From Mangrovibacillus cuniculi (lineage in GTDB: Bacteria; Bacillota; Bacilli; Bacillales; R1DC41): DNA of 64,000 nucleotides. The notes under the pieces were generated by a model. The model had not been told where the DNA came from, did no database searches, and was given only the letters and a program-made list of their open reading frames with translations. Positions 27,221-36,332 of this stretch are shown here, one piece after another. The number at the start of each line of letters is the position of its first letter. Position 1 is the stretch's first letter. The position numbers and the translations under genes were made by a program. The stretch lies in assembly GCF_015482585.1 (NCBI RefSeq), contig NZ_CP049742.1:1198501-1262500 (forward strand), written 5' to 3'.

Positions 27221-28504
27221 TTAGTGAATGATTGCTTGCGCAACAATCGCTAATAAGAATAGGAATGATACGATATACATTGTCCTACTAACTTCCTTAC
27301 CTTTCCCCTCAATCCACTTAATAATTGGATAAGCTACAAAGCCCATCGCAATTCCGTCTGCGATACTAAACGTAAACGGGATAACGAATATCATTAAAGC
27401 TGTAGGGAAGGATTCGGAAAACGACGACCAATTCACATCTTTCGCATGCGCTAACATCAGCGTACCTATGATGATTAAGATAGGTGCAATAGAAGCACTT
27501 GGAATATAGCCGATTACTGGTAAAAAGAATAAAGTTCCAAAGAAAAGTACTCCAGTAACAATTGTCGTTATACCAGTTCTTCCGCCTGATGTGATAGCAG
27601 CTGCCGTTTCTACAGTAGCTACCGTTGGAGAAGTTCCGAAGATACCAGATAGCATAGCAGATATTCCGTTTGCTTTTAAAGCAGGACGAACAATCTCAGG
27701 TCGTCCTAACATACCTGCATGGCCAACAACTAATCCAATGTTTTCAAATGTCGTAATCATAAACATGGCAAACACAGCCAACCAAAAAGCAGTCGTGAAA
27801 ATGGCATCAAAAGACATAGCCATAAAAACGTCGCCAAATGAAGCAATAGAAGTCGTTTGGTCTGCAGCGTTCATTTCCACACCAAAGATGAAAGAAAATA
27901 CCACTCCAGCTATAATGGTCCATAAGAATAAACCTGGCGTTTGACGAATGAATACAAAAACAGTAACAACCAAGCTAGCTAATGTAGCTAAAACAGTAGG
28001 ATCTGAAAAAGATCCAATTGCTACGATACTCTGCTCTCCTCGTACAATTATCCCACCACTTTCTAATCCGATAAAAGCAAGGAACAATCCAAGACCGATT
28101 GTAATACCTGCTTTCAAACTAGAGGGAATGGATTCACTGATGATTTTCGTAGCTTTTGTAAATGTAAGGATAGTAAAAAATAATCCTGCTACAAATACAG
28201 CTGCTAACGCTTCTTGCCATGACAGTCCCATTGAATGTACTAAAGTGTACGTAAACAGTGCATTAATTCCCATTCCAGGAACAATAATGATCGGACTGTT
28301 AGACATGATTCCCATCATAATACAACTCACACCTGAAGTGACAATTGTCGCCATTACTGCTGCATCGAGAGGCATTCCTGCGTCCGATAATATAAGTGCA
28401 TTTACAATAACAATGTAAACAATGGTGAAATATCCAATGAGACCAGCAAGGATCTCTCGTTTCATTGTAGTGTCATGCGCTTCTAAAGAGAAAAATTTAT
28501 TCAT
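27221..28504 (-). CDS. NCS2-family purine permease (PbuG/AzgA type)
   Basis: 427 residues with 12-14 transmembrane segments. The AzgA-type features are MPLDAAVMATIVTSGVSCIMMG, VPGMGINALFTY near 75-87 and the C-terminal-half motif GTSPTVATVETAAAI, so guanine, hypoxanthine or adenine uptake is likely. ATG 28504 has AAGGA upstream. I see no guanine riboswitch before the gene, unlike B. subtilis pbuG, so regulation differs or another paralogue carries it. Monocistronic. Confidence 0.88.
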   Translation of the reverse strand: MNKFFSLEAHDTTMKREILAGLIGYFTIVYIVIVNALILSDAGMPLDAAVMATIVTSGVSCIMMGIMSNSPIIIVPGMGINALFTYTLVHSMGLSWQEALAAVFVAGLFFTILTFTKATKIISESIPSSLKAGITIGLGLFLAFIGLESGGIIVRGEQSIVAIGSFSDPTVLATLASLVVTVFVFIRQTPGLFLWTIIAGVVFSFIFGVEMNAADQTTSIASFGDVFMAMSFDAIFTTAFWLAVFAMFMITTFENIGLVVGHAGMLGRPEIVRPALKANGISAMLSGIFGTSPTVATVETAAAITSGGRTGITTIVTGVLFFGTLFFLPVIGYIPSASIAPILIIIGTLMLAHAKDVNWSSFSESFPTALMIFVIPFTFSIADGIAMGFVAYPIIKWIEGKGKEVSRTMYIVSFLFLLAIVAQAIIH

Positions 28505-28680
28505 CCTCTTTCCTTCTTTTGTTGTAATAGCCCTCTCCCTACCCGCTTCTTACACATTTGTAGAAGCCACGGAATGTATTGTATCAAACAGACGGAAGAA
28601 AAGAAAGGTCGATTACTGGAAACGCTAACTTTTCTTACGCTATAAAAAGTGCTTAGGACAAAGCCCAAAATGACTGCACA

Positions 28681-28810
28681 GGGATTTCCGCTGCAGGGGG
28701 ACGCTTTCCACGGGGCGCCCGTCGAGCCTCCTCGTCGCTGAAAAACGCTCCTGTGGGGTCTCGACGAACCGCTATATTCCCGTAGGAGTCGCCCCCTTCC
28801 GCTCCAATCC
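28681..28810. repeat. GC-rich palindromic Bacillaceae repeat
   Basis: A GC-rich interrupted palindrome in an AT-rich gap (28505-28947 has no gene). Outer arms such as GGGGGACGC and GTCGCCCCC, with GAGCCTCCTCGTCGC and GCTCCTGTGGGGTCTCGACG between, are the hallmark of a repeat found many times in Bacillaceae genomes. Origin and function are unknown. An apparent 81-codon frame across it is not real. Confidence 0.75.
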
Positions 28811-28885
28811 CAAATATTAATATTGATAAAGCACTAGATCTGCAGTAATGAAGACTAGAATAATCAATTACGATTAACGCAAAAA

Positions 28886-28918
28886 AAAAAAGGTACATTA
28901 AAAATGAATGTACCTTTT
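28886..28918 (-). terminator. Terminator of the rib operon
   Basis: AAGGTACATT and AATGTACCTT form the stem; on the minus strand a long T-run (28890-28881) follows. Confidence 0.88.
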
Positions 28919-28947
28919 CTAGTTATGTCTCAGCCTCTATTACTAAT

Positions 28948-29415
28948 TTATCCTAATTGTTTTAATACATTACCCATTTCAATTGCACTAACAGCTGCTT
29001 CCCAACCTTTGTTTCCTGCTTTTGTTCCTGCTCTCTCAATGGCTTGTTCAATAGTGTCCGTCGTTACAACACCAAAAATAACTGGTACACCACTGTTCAT
29101 TCCAGCAGAGGCAACCCCTTTTGCGACCTCATTACATACATAATCATAGTGAGTTGTCGCACCGCGAATAACAGCTCCTAATGTTACAACAGCGTCATAC
29201 TTTCCGGAATCAGCTAGTTTTTTCGCTACTAATGGAATTTCAAAGGCACCTGGTACCCATACAACTGTTACATTTTCTTCCTCTACTCCGTGACGTTTAA
29301 ATGCATCTTCAGCACCGCCTAATAATTTTCCGGTGATAAATTCATTAAATCTTCCTACTACAATCGCCACATTTAAACCAGTACCTACTAAATGACCTTC
29401 TACAATTTTCTTCAT
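28948..29415 (-). CDS. ribH: 6,7-dimethyl-8-ribityllumazine synthase
   Basis: Condenses the ribityl-aminopyrimidine with dihydroxybutanone phosphate; forms the 60-mer capsid around riboflavin synthase in Bacillus. 155 residues with [33 protein letters not shown] (catalytic His) and [13 protein letters not shown]. Last gene of the rib operon, 13 bases from ribBA. Confidence 0.97.
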   Translation of the reverse strand: MKKIVEGHLVGTGLNVAIVVGRFNEFITGKLLGGAEDAFKRHGVEEENVTVVWVPGAFEIPLVAKKLADSGKYDAVVTLGAVIRGATTHYDYVCNEVAKGVASAGMNSGVPVIFGVVTTDTIEQAIERAGTKAGNKGWEAAVSAIEMGNVLKQLG

Positions 29416-29428
29416 TTCTATCTCTCCC

Positions 29429-30622
29429 TTAATGTTGTAGTAAATGACCTAGCTTAGATTTTTTTGTTTCCATATACTGTTGATTCGCTTCTTTTGAAGG
29501 CATTATGATAGGAACACGCTCTACTATTTCTAATCCATGTCCTTTTAGCCCTGTAATCTTACGAGGATTATTAGTCAGTAACTTCATTTTGCGCACTCCT
29601 AGCTCATATAACATCTGCGCACCCATTCCGTAATCCCTTAAATCATCTTTAAACCCTAATGATTCGTTTGCTTGAACCGTATCAAGACCCTGTTCTTGAA
29701 GTTTATAAGCTTTTAACTTATTAATAAGTCCAATTCCTCTACCTTCTTGGCGAAGATAAAGCAATACACCTTTTTCCGATTCTTCAATTTGTTTAATAGC
29801 AGCATGGAGTTGTGGCCCACAATCACAGCGTTGGCTAAAGAAGACATCACCTGTTAAACACTCTGAATGAACTCGAACAAGAGGAGTGTCACCTTCTTGT
29901 ATATCACCTTTTACTAATGCAACATGTTCTTTTCCATCTAATTCGCTAGTAAATCCAACCATCTTAAAATTACCAAAGTCAGTAGGCAATTGAATCGTTT
30001 CTTCTTTTGTTACCCATGTTTCATGTTTACGACGATATTCTATTAAATCTTGAATGGTAATCAACTTATATCCTTTTTCAACAGCTAATTTTTGTAAGTC
30101 TGGTAGGCGAGCCATCGTTCCATCTTCATTCATAATTTCACAAATAATGCCTCCAGGTTTAAAACCTGATAAACGCGCTAAGTCGACAGCAGCTTCTGTA
30201 TGACCAGCTCTTCGAATGACGCCACCTTCTCTTGCAACTAGAGGGAAGATATGTCCTGGTCGTTTAAGTTGAATTGGTTTTGTATCTTCTGCCACTAATG
30301 ACTGAATCGTAAATGAACGCTCGAATGCGCTTATTCCTGTGGTAGAATTCTCGTGATCGACACTAATTGTAAAGGCTGTACCATGAGGGTCTGTATTATT
30401 GGTCGTCATTGGTACTAGGTCTAATTCTTTTGCTCTTTGTTCCGTGATAGGAGCGCAAATTAACCCTCTACCTTCTTTGGCCATCGTGTTAATCATTTCA
30501 GGAGTAGCTAGTTCAGCAATTCCTACAAAGTCTCCTTCATTTTCACGGTCTTCATCATCAACTACGATAATCATTTTTCCTTGTTTTAAATCAGCCAATG
30601 CATCTTCAATAGTCGAAAACAT
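29429..30622 (-). CDS. ribBA: Bifunctional DHBP synthase / GTP cyclohydrolase II
   Basis: Two entry reactions of riboflavin synthesis in one chain (397 aa). Residues 1-200 are the dihydroxybutanone phosphate synthase domain ([14 protein letters not shown] acidic loop, [13 protein letters not shown]). Residues 205-397 are GTP cyclohydrolase II with zinc Cys in [20 protein letters not shown] and [12 protein letters not shown] 30622 lies 12 bases after ribE. Called ribA or ribAB in B. subtilis. Confidence 0.97.
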   Translation of the reverse strand: MFSTIEDALADLKQGKMIIVVDDEDRENEGDFVGIAELATPEMINTMAKEGRGLICAPITEQRAKELDLVPMTTNNTDPHGTAFTISVDHENSTTGISAFERSFTIQSLVAEDTKPIQLKRPGHIFPLVAREGGVIRRAGHTEAAVDLARLSGFKPGGIICEIMNEDGTMARLPDLQKLAVEKGYKLITIQDLIEYRRKHETWVTKEETIQLPTDFGNFKMVGFTSELDGKEHVALVKGDIQEGDTPLVRVHSECLTGDVFFSQRCDCGPQLHAAIKQIEESEKGVLLYLRQEGRGIGLINKLKAYKLQEQGLDTVQANESLGFKDDLRDYGMGAQMLYELGVRKMKLLTNNPRKITGLKGHGLEIVERVPIIMPSKEANQQYMETKKSKLGHLLQH

Positions 30623-30634
30623 CTAAACACCTCT

Positions 30635-31285
30635 TTAGTATCCATTATTTTGGAGAAAATCCATTGTAATGCCTGATTTCTCTGGCGTGCTTCGTTGTTT
30701 TTTTTCTAGCATTTGTTGAATGTATTTCGCCATCATGTCACATTCAATATTTACTTCTTCTCCTACTTTTTTCTTTGCAGTTATGATTTCATCTTGCGTA
30801 TGAGGGATCAAGGAGATCGTAAACGAATCATCTGTTAATCCAAAGATGGTTAGACTCGTTCCATCCACACAAACAGAACCTTTCATGATCATCCAATCAG
30901 TCAGATGACTTGGTACTTGTATGTCAACTTGAAGTGCATTATCTCGAGTTTGTCTTCTAATAATCTTCCCTACTCCATCGACGTGTCCTGAAACAAAATG
31001 ACCGCCAAATCTTCCGTTTGCAGCCATAGCACGTTCTAGGTTTACATAATCTCCTACTCGTAAACTTTTAACTGTTGTTGCCTTAACAGTTTCCGGCATC
31101 ACATCTACAGAAAAAGAATTGTTTGTGAAATTCGTTACTGTCAAACAAATACCATTTATAGCAATACTATCTCCTAAATGGACATCGTGTAGTATTTTAG
31201 TAGCTTGAATAGTCATGGATAAAGATTCTGCACCAGGTTTAATCTGCGTAATTTTTCCCGTTTCTTCGATTATTCCAGTAAATAT
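30635..31285 (-). CDS. ribE: Riboflavin synthase alpha chain with an apparent ATA start
   Basis: Makes riboflavin from two lumazines; two lumazine-binding repeats (about 1-97 and 98-190). The family start MFTGIIEETGKI is encoded here as ATA-TTT-ACT-GGA from 31285, so the conserved N-terminus is intact but its first codon is ATA. AAAGGA lies 9 bases before it, the normal spacing, and no ATG, GTG or TTG is in frame back to a TAG at 31302-31300. The next ATG (31216) would remove 23 conserved residues including the Thr of the first active site. 216 residues if ATA is used. Possible causes are a true rare start, a base error or a damaging mutation. Confidence 0.85.
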   Translation of the reverse strand: MFTGIIEETGKITQIKPGAESLSMTIQATKILHDVHLGDSIAINGICLTVTNFTNNSFSVDVMPETVKATTVKSLRVGDYVNLERAMAANGRFGGHFVSGHVDGVGKIIRRQTRDNALQVDIQVPSHLTDWMIMKGSVCVDGTSLTIFGLTDDSFTISLIPHTQDEIITAKKKVGEEVNIECDMMAKYIQQMLEKKQRSTPEKSGITMDFLQNNGY

Positions 31286-31290
31286 ACGTA

Positions 31291-32385
31291 TCAGTCCTTT
31301 CTAGTTAAGATTAGTTTGACATCTGGACCAAGTATTTTTACTTCTTTCACTTTTAATTCTATTGCTTCTTTCATCATGGTTACGTTTAAATCTGCAATCA
31401 TATTATGACTGTCTTGGCCACCTATTAACTTTGGTGCTAGATAATGATGAAATTCATCAAATAAGTTCTCTTTGACAAAGGAAGATTGAACAGTTGCTCC
31501 ACCTTCGACTAATAATGATAGAATATTATTGGCTGCCATTTCTTTTACTAACCATGAAAGCTCTACACGTTCCGTTTTAGATCGCCATATGGAGACGTGT
31601 TGCTCTTTCGTGAGTTCTTTCTCTTTTTCTAAACTTGCATTCGCACCACATACAATAATGGTGTCTACTACTCCATCATGTAAAACAGTGGAGTTTTTAG
31701 GTATGTTTAATTGAGTATCTAAAATAAATCGAATGGGATGAACTCCGCCGCCGGGCAAGCGACATGTAAGGGAGGGATTGTCGTGGATAACGGTTTGTAG
31801 GCCTACTAAAATTGCTTGATGGTGGTGTCTTAGAAGATGTCCATCTTCTCTAGAATCAGTTGAAGTAATCCACTTACTATCAAATGTTCTTGTTGCTGTT
31901 TTCCCATCAAGAGTGGAAGCACTCTTTAAAGTAATCCATGGTCGTTTGTTTGCCATGCGGAAAAAGAAATCTCTATTTATTCTTTGAGCTTCTTCTTCAC
32001 ATACTCCAACTTCTACAGAAATATTATTTCTCTTTAATATCTCGATTCCTTTTCCAGCGACAAGTGGATTAGGATCCGTAGTTGCAATAAAGACACGTTT
32101 GACATTATGGGTAACTAACGTGTCTGCACAAGGCGGAGTTTTACCAAAATGTGCGCAAGGCTCGAGTGTAACATAGACATCTGCCCCTTTGGCTAAATCT
32201 CCGGCTTGCTTAAGTGCCATCACTTCGGCATGCGGCTCTCCGGCTTTAAAATGTGCACCCATTCCTACAATTCTTCCGTCCTTTACAATGACACAGCCTA
32301 CCGCAGGATTTGGTGCTGTTTGACCGTGTGTAACAGATGCCATCGCAATGGCTGCTTGCATGAAGCGTTCATGACTTGTAGACAT
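31291..32385 (-). CDS. ribD: Bifunctional riboflavin deaminase/reductase
   Basis: 364 residues. N-terminal deaminase (about 1-145) with zinc ligands HAEVMAL and EPCAHFGKTPPC; C-terminal reductase (about 148-360) with TLKSASTLDGKTAT, DNPSLTCRLP and LVEGGATV. ATG 32385 follows GGAGGTGAT. First gene of ribDE(BA)H. ribE starts 6 bases after its stop. Confidence 0.97.
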   Translation of the reverse strand: MSTSHERFMQAAIAMASVTHGQTAPNPAVGCVIVKDGRIVGMGAHFKAGEPHAEVMALKQAGDLAKGADVYVTLEPCAHFGKTPPCADTLVTHNVKRVFIATTDPNPLVAGKGIEILKRNNISVEVGVCEEEAQRINRDFFFRMANKRPWITLKSASTLDGKTATRTFDSKWITSTDSREDGHLLRHHHQAILVGLQTVIHDNPSLTCRLPGGGVHPIRFILDTQLNIPKNSTVLHDGVVDTIIVCGANASLEKEKELTKEQHVSIWRSKTERVELSWLVKEMAANNILSLLVEGGATVQSSFVKENLFDEFHHYLAPKLIGGQDSHNMIADLNVTMMKEAIELKVKEVKILGPDVKLILTRKD

Positions 32386-32402
32386 TACATTATCACCTCC
32401 TA

Positions 32403-32440
32403 AGAAAAAAGCCCCTTTTCTTTAAAAGAAAGGGGGCTTA
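32403..32440 (-). terminator. Attenuator terminator of the FMN riboswitch
   Basis: On the minus strand AAGCCCCCTTTCTTT pairs with AAAGAAAAGGGGCTT, then T6. It lies between the aptamer and ribD and overlaps the approach to the ribD ribosome binding site, so it is the off-state of the riboswitch. Confidence 0.9.
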
Positions 32441-32520
32441 TGTATGACTAAATAAACGTATCGATAACAAATGAAAATACAGAAAATAATCCTTTTCACT
32501 CTGTTAAAAAGACGCTACAC

Positions 32521-32666
32521 CGTTTCTCTCCCATCCAGACTATACTGTCGGCTTTGGAGTTGCACCAAATCCACCGGCACGAGTCTCACTCTGTGCACGG
32601 GTCACGGACTAAGAAGTTTCCTTCATCACCGCCGGTTGGGAATTTCACCCTGCCCCGAGAAACATC
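32521..32666 (-). promoter_or_regulatory. FMN riboswitch (RFN element)
   Basis: All conserved RFN blocks are present on the minus strand: TCGGGGCAGGGTGAAATTCC, ACCGGCGGTGA, AGTCCGTGACCC, GTGGATTTGGTG and GCCGACAGTATAGTCTGGATG, closed by P1 (GTTTCTC with GAGAAAC). FMN binding should promote the terminator and shut off ribDE(BA)H. Confidence 0.97.
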
Positions 32667-32737
32667 TATTCGATTGACTTAATAGTATCATATTGGTAAA
32701 CAGAAGAAAACAAATTAACACTCCTTAACTTTCCCTA

Positions 32738-33196
32738 TTAGAGCATGGTATAGTAATCTAACCATTCATCTATTGCAATGATACTAGCTACTAGTCCTAC
32801 AAATGAAATTTCTTCGTTAAGAGAAAAAATTCTTTGGCGAGTGCCAAATACAGCTTCCAAGGAACGAAAAGTGGTCGTCCATTCAAATGTACCAACCATT
32901 TTATTCTCATGTAAAATGATGAGTCGGTCTTTCTCTTTCCTAATAGTATAGGCCTCGCCTTCTGAACTGATGGTAAATTGAGAAGGAATTACATGTCTGT
33001 CTAGCTCTAACCTATAATGTACATTTTCTTTCGTTACCGTTACCTTATCTTCAGTATAAATTATTTTTACTTTTTCTCTAATTTTATGATTATCTAATTG
33101 GATTTCTCTTTGAACCCCTGACTTTGTCTCCCACTCCCATGCTAATAAACCTTCAGAAGTGTGTAGTTGTCTTCGATTAGTTCCATTTATTTTCAT
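32738..33196 (-). CDS. 152-residue hypothetical protein
   Basis: Starts MKINGTNRRQLHTSEGLLAW and is strongly beta-stranded with regular 8-10 residue periodicity (VHYRLELD, AYTIRKEKDRLIILHENKMV), then a C-terminal hydrophobic helix FVGLVASIIAIDEWLDYYTM. The pattern is reminiscent of tubby/scramblase-like barrels, but this is a guess. It starts 5 bases after the stop of the next feature with no clear ribosome binding site of its own, so translational coupling is likely. Confidence 0.55.
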   Translation of the reverse strand: MKINGTNRRQLHTSEGLLAWEWETKSGVQREIQLDNHKIREKVKIIYTEDKVTVTKENVHYRLELDRHVIPSQFTISSEGEAYTIRKEKDRLIILHENKMVGTFEWTTTFRSLEAVFGTRQRIFSLNEEISFVGLVASIIAIDEWLDYYTML

Positions 33197-33201
33197 TTGA
33201 A

Positions 33202-33459
33202 CTACAGCGAACAGATTTTTTTCCTACGCTCCATAGAAGAAGTTCTCAATGGCATAGATACAGTTGAAACAACCGTGCGTAAAATCATGATGATTACCAC
33301 AATAGCCATTGATAGCAAAATAGATGTAAACAAAATCGAATCTTGCAATTGCCGATAAATAGAAATTGTTATAATAACAGAAAAAGCAACAGCTGTGATT
33401 GCCGCAACTTTTGTTCGATGTTCTATGTATTGTTTCCAATAATAATATAAGGAAGACAT
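33202..33459 (-). CDS. Small membrane protein, two helices
   Basis: 85 residues from ATG 33459 (GTGGGTGAG upstream; a GTG at 33471 is also in frame). A Tyr-rich start MSSLYYYWKQYIEHRTK is followed by two hydrophobic helices (about 20-36 and 43-62) and a basic tail (SSMERRKKI). Coupled to the hypothetical protein at 32738. Family not recognised. Confidence 0.55.
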   Translation of the reverse strand: MSSLYYYWKQYIEHRTKVAAITAVAFSVIITISIYRQLQDSILFTSILLSMAIVVIIMILRTVVSTVSMPLRTSSMERRKKICSL

Positions 33460-33520
33460 GTACTCACCCACTTCAATAGTCTAGTAAATTATATGCGCCT
33501 ATTCTTCTAATATTCATTCG

Positions 33521-33529
33521 TGCTATAAT
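33521..33529 (+). promoter_or_regulatory. Extended -10 promoter
   Basis: TGCTATAAT is a perfect -10 with the TGn extension, 33 bases before the start of the 82-residue membrane protein gene. No good -35 is seen. Confidence 0.5.
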
Positions 33530-33561
33530 AAATTACTAGTTTTGCTATTTTGGAGGCTTTC

Positions 33562-33810
33562 ATGACAGATAAATTAAGATTTAGTATTGGACTAACCATA
33601 ATTGCATTTGCTATTGCTACTATTGTTGCATTAGTACAGGGTAATGCTGCTCTTACTGTAGTTTTTCAATCTTTATTTTTTGCTAGCTTTGCTTTATTTC
33701 AATTAACAGATACAAAGAAATTGACAAAAGTTCGCCTTGTATTTTGGGCTAGTGTGTTTACTTTCTTCTTCTCCATTACCTTATGGAATGTTATACGAAG
33801 TGTTTTTTAA
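33562..33810 (+). CDS. 82-residue membrane protein (three helices)
   Basis: ATG 33562 lies 6 bases after GGAGG. Three hydrophobic segments (about 8-26, 30-46, 58-80), with short polar links such as LTDTKKLTKVR. It is a single-gene unit between its own promoter and a terminator. Unrecognised; similar small proteins of unknown function are common in Bacillus. Confidence 0.6.
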   Translation: MTDKLRFSIGLTIIAFAIATIVALVQGNAALTVVFQSLFFASFALFQLTDTKKLTKVRLVFWASVFTFFFSITLWNVIRSVF

Positions 33811-33828
33811 TAACCATATAAATAACAT

Positions 33829-33866
33829 AAAAGGTCAAGGTAGAGAACTCTCTACCTTGACCTTTT
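33829..33866. terminator. Bidirectional terminator
   Basis: AAAAGGTCAAGGTAGAG pairs perfectly with CTCTACCTTGACCTTTT with a 4-base loop, between convergent genes. Confidence 0.92.
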
Positions 33867-33875
33867 ATACGCTGA

Positions 33876-34751
33876 TTATCTATTTAAAACTGGTTTCATA
33901 TTAACAAAGTCTAGAAGTTCTTTATATTTTTCTTTGGCGTCGTTGTACCCTTGCTCATATAAAGATTCTAAGCGCTTTTCATTCCGGTCTATTCTTTTCA
34001 CTTCCATTGTTCTAGTAGGTCGAATAACAAATAACTCTCCTGCTCTTTCCCTTTCTTCTATTTCATCCATCGTATCATTATACAACTTATACCGTTGTTG
34101 AATTGCTTTTACTAACGCTGGATACTTACGATAAGATGTCTTTAATAAACTAGAAAATTTACTAGGTTTTTTTCTATAATGTGACTCTCTAGTTAAAATT
34201 AACACCTGTTTTTCATAGCCGTCTATTCTTGCTTTATTGGTAGGAATAGGATCCACAATTCCACCGTCTAGTAATTCAAACCCATCAACTTTTACAATCG
34301 GAGCCATAAGCGGTAAAGAACTAGAAGCTCTTATGATTGGCAGTATAGATTCTTTCGTATAGTCGTTTTTCCCAAAATACACAGATTTTCCTGAATGAAC
34401 ATCAGTAGTGCCAATGACAAACTCTTCTGAACTAGCAAAAAATGTTTCAAAATCAAAAGGAACATGTATATTAGGTATCTCGTCAAATAGAAAATCCATT
34501 CCAAACATTTCTCTCTTCGTTATAAAGTTTCGAAAAGAAAGATAGCGAGGATCATGTATAAACCCAATGTTTACTTGTTTATTTCTTCCTGGTTGATTAC
34601 TAATTAAAGAGGAACCATTACAGGCACCGGCAGATACACCTATTGTGTACGGGAAGCGTATATTTTTTTCCATAAAAAAGTCCAATACTCCACCAGTATA
34701 GATACCTCTCATTCCTCCACCTTCTAATACAAGTGCTGTATCTTGTACCAT
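33876..34751 (-). CDS. Patatin-like phospholipase
   Basis: 291 residues with the complete patatin dyad: oxyanion loop LEGGGMRGIYTGG near 8-20, nucleophile Ser in GVSAG (about 39-43) and Asp in DGGIVDPIP. It resembles the bacterial YjjU group. No signal peptide, so probably cytoplasmic. Start fixed by GGGGG before ATG 34751. Substrate unknown. Confidence 0.85.
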   Translation of the reverse strand: MVQDTALVLEGGGMRGIYTGGVLDFFMEKNIRFPYTIGVSAGACNGSSLISNQPGRNKQVNIGFIHDPRYLSFRNFITKREMFGMDFLFDEIPNIHVPFDFETFFASSEEFVIGTTDVHSGKSVYFGKNDYTKESILPIIRASSSLPLMAPIVKVDGFELLDGGIVDPIPTNKARIDGYEKQVLILTRESHYRKKPSKFSSLLKTSYRKYPALVKAIQQRYKLYNDTMDEIEERERAGELFVIRPTRTMEVKRIDRNEKRLESLYEQGYNDAKEKYKELLDFVNMKPVLNR

Positions 34752-34890
34752 ATTAAATCCCCCTTTTAAATCTCTTCACTTTTTCTATTTTATCATAATG
34801 ACAATTTTTTCTTTTAAATAATGCTTGAAAATGAATGGATTCCTTAACTCTTTCATAGTTTGGTATGAGGACATGCTAGGAGGGATAATA

Positions 34891-35673
34891 ATGGTTTCTT
34901 GGTTAGAGGCATTTATTTTAGGTATCATACAAGGTTTAACAGAGTTTTTACCAATATCATCTACGGGTCATTTGTATATAGGTAGACACTTATTTGGGTT
35001 AGATGACGCTGGGTTATTTCTTGACACAATGCTACACATTGGAACTTTACTTGCCATTATTGTGGTATATAAAGAAGTACTATTATCGTTACTAAAGAAT
35101 CCATTCCAGAGACTAACACTTTTACTTATCGTTGCTACCTTACCAGCTGTAATCGTTGGATTACTGTTCGAAGACTACTTTGAAGCAATTTCTAAATCAG
35201 GCGTAACGTTAGGGTGGGAGTTCCTTATTACAGGATGTTTATTGTATTGGGGAGATAAGTGGAAAGAAGGAAAAAAAGAGATAGAAGACCTATCAATGAA
35301 AGACGCTGCGATTATTGGGAGTTTTCAAGCAGCTGCCATTTTCCCTGCACTTAGTCGATCTGGTTTAACAATTGTTGCAGGACTCTTTACAGGTTTAAAG
35401 AAAGAAACTGCAGCTTATTTTTCCTTTTTACTTGCTACTCCAGCAATTTTAGGCGGCATTATTTTACAAGGTAGGTATCTCTTTGTAGAAACCAATACGA
35501 CAATTGGTTTATTTCCCCTCCTAATTGGGACGTTAGCTTCCTGTCTAGTAGGTTATTTGGCAATCGTAGGGATGATCCATTATTTAAAGACTCGTCCATT
35601 AAGATATTTTGCCTATTATGTCTGGATTTTAGGCGTTTTCATTCTCCTATTTCAATGGTTTGGCATATTCTAA
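34891..35673 (+). CDS. uppP: Undecaprenyl-diphosphate phosphatase
   Basis: BacA-type membrane phosphatase that regenerates undecaprenyl phosphate, the lipid carrier for peptidoglycan and teichoic acid. 260 residues from ATG 34891, placed 6 bases after AGGAGGG; the longer upstream frame lacks such a site. Seen: QGLTEFLPISSTGHL (E/S-rich active site) and PALSRSGLTI, with about eight helices. Forms an operon with a DedA protein 12 bases downstream. High UppP levels give bacitracin resistance in other bacteria. Confidence 0.95.
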   Translation: MVSWLEAFILGIIQGLTEFLPISSTGHLYIGRHLFGLDDAGLFLDTMLHIGTLLAIIVVYKEVLLSLLKNPFQRLTLLLIVATLPAVIVGLLFEDYFEAISKSGVTLGWEFLITGCLLYWGDKWKEGKKEIEDLSMKDAAIIGSFQAAAIFPALSRSGLTIVAGLFTGLKKETAAYFSFLLATPAILGGIILQGRYLFVETNTTIGLFPLLIGTLASCLVGYLAIVGMIHYLKTRPLRYFAYYVWILGVFILLFQWFGIF

Positions 35674-35685
35674 GGAGGTTACGAT

Positions 35686-36279
35686 ATGGAATGGATTACA
35701 AGCTGGTTAGAATTTCTAGCACAATTAGGTGCCATGGGAATTATTATAGGACTAGCAGTTGAATGGATTCCTAGTGAGATTGTACTTGCCTATGGAGGAT
35801 GGATGGTTTCACAAGGTACACTCCATTTTTTGGAAGCAGTAATTGCAGGAGTAATAGGTGGGACAATCGCACAGTGGTTTCTTTATTTTATTGGTAGAAT
35901 AGGTGGAAGGCCATTTGCGTTAAAGTATGGGAAATACTTTTTCGTACAGAAACACTCCATCGATCGTTTAGATTCCTTGGTAGAAAAACATGGTAGTGTT
36001 ATGTTATTTATAGCTAGATTTATACCTGTTGTTAGGCATGCTGTATCTATTCCAGCAGGTATTTCTAAAATGCCATTTGTACTCTTCACAGTATACACGG
36101 CTATAGCAATGATTCCCTGGTCCATCGCTTTTATTGTATTAGGGATACAATTAGGAAGTCACTGGTGGACAATCAAAGAAGTTGCACATCACTACTATCC
36201 TCATTTACTACTTTCAACTGGTGCAGCAATGGTTATTTATTTCTTCATATATAAGTGGAAACAATATTCACAGAAGTAA
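35686..36279 (+). CDS. DedA-family membrane protein, likely C55-P flippase
   Basis: 197 residues with the DedA/VTT fold: two re-entrant segments, AYGGWMVSQG near 37-46, FGRxxG-like IGRIGG, and the conserved FIARFIPVVRHAVSIPAG. B. subtilis UptA, a DedA protein, moves undecaprenyl phosphate back across the membrane; the adjacency to uppP, which produces that lipid on the outer face, suggests the same job here. The functional call is inference; other DedA members handle phosphatidylethanolamine. AAGGAGG lies 7 bases before ATG. Confidence 0.85.
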   Translation: MEWITSWLEFLAQLGAMGIIIGLAVEWIPSEIVLAYGGWMVSQGTLHFLEAVIAGVIGGTIAQWFLYFIGRIGGRPFALKYGKYFFVQKHSIDRLDSLVEKHGSVMLFIARFIPVVRHAVSIPAGISKMPFVLFTVYTAIAMIPWSIAFIVLGIQLGSHWWTIKEVAHHYYPHLLLSTGAAMVIYFFIYKWKQYSQK

Positions 36280-36332
36280 ACACATTTGCTACAATATGTT
36301 CAATCAATTTATTGCAGAGGAAAGGAAACTCA

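Noticed and set aside
28505-28680. Guanine riboswitch before the purine permease
   Set aside because: No TATA..GTTTCTAC or other conserved purine-aptamer blocks were found on the minus strand.
28653-28898. 81-codon frame on the minus strand
   Set aside because: It lies across the GC-rich palindrome, has no ribosome binding site and an unnatural Arg/Pro/Ala-rich composition.
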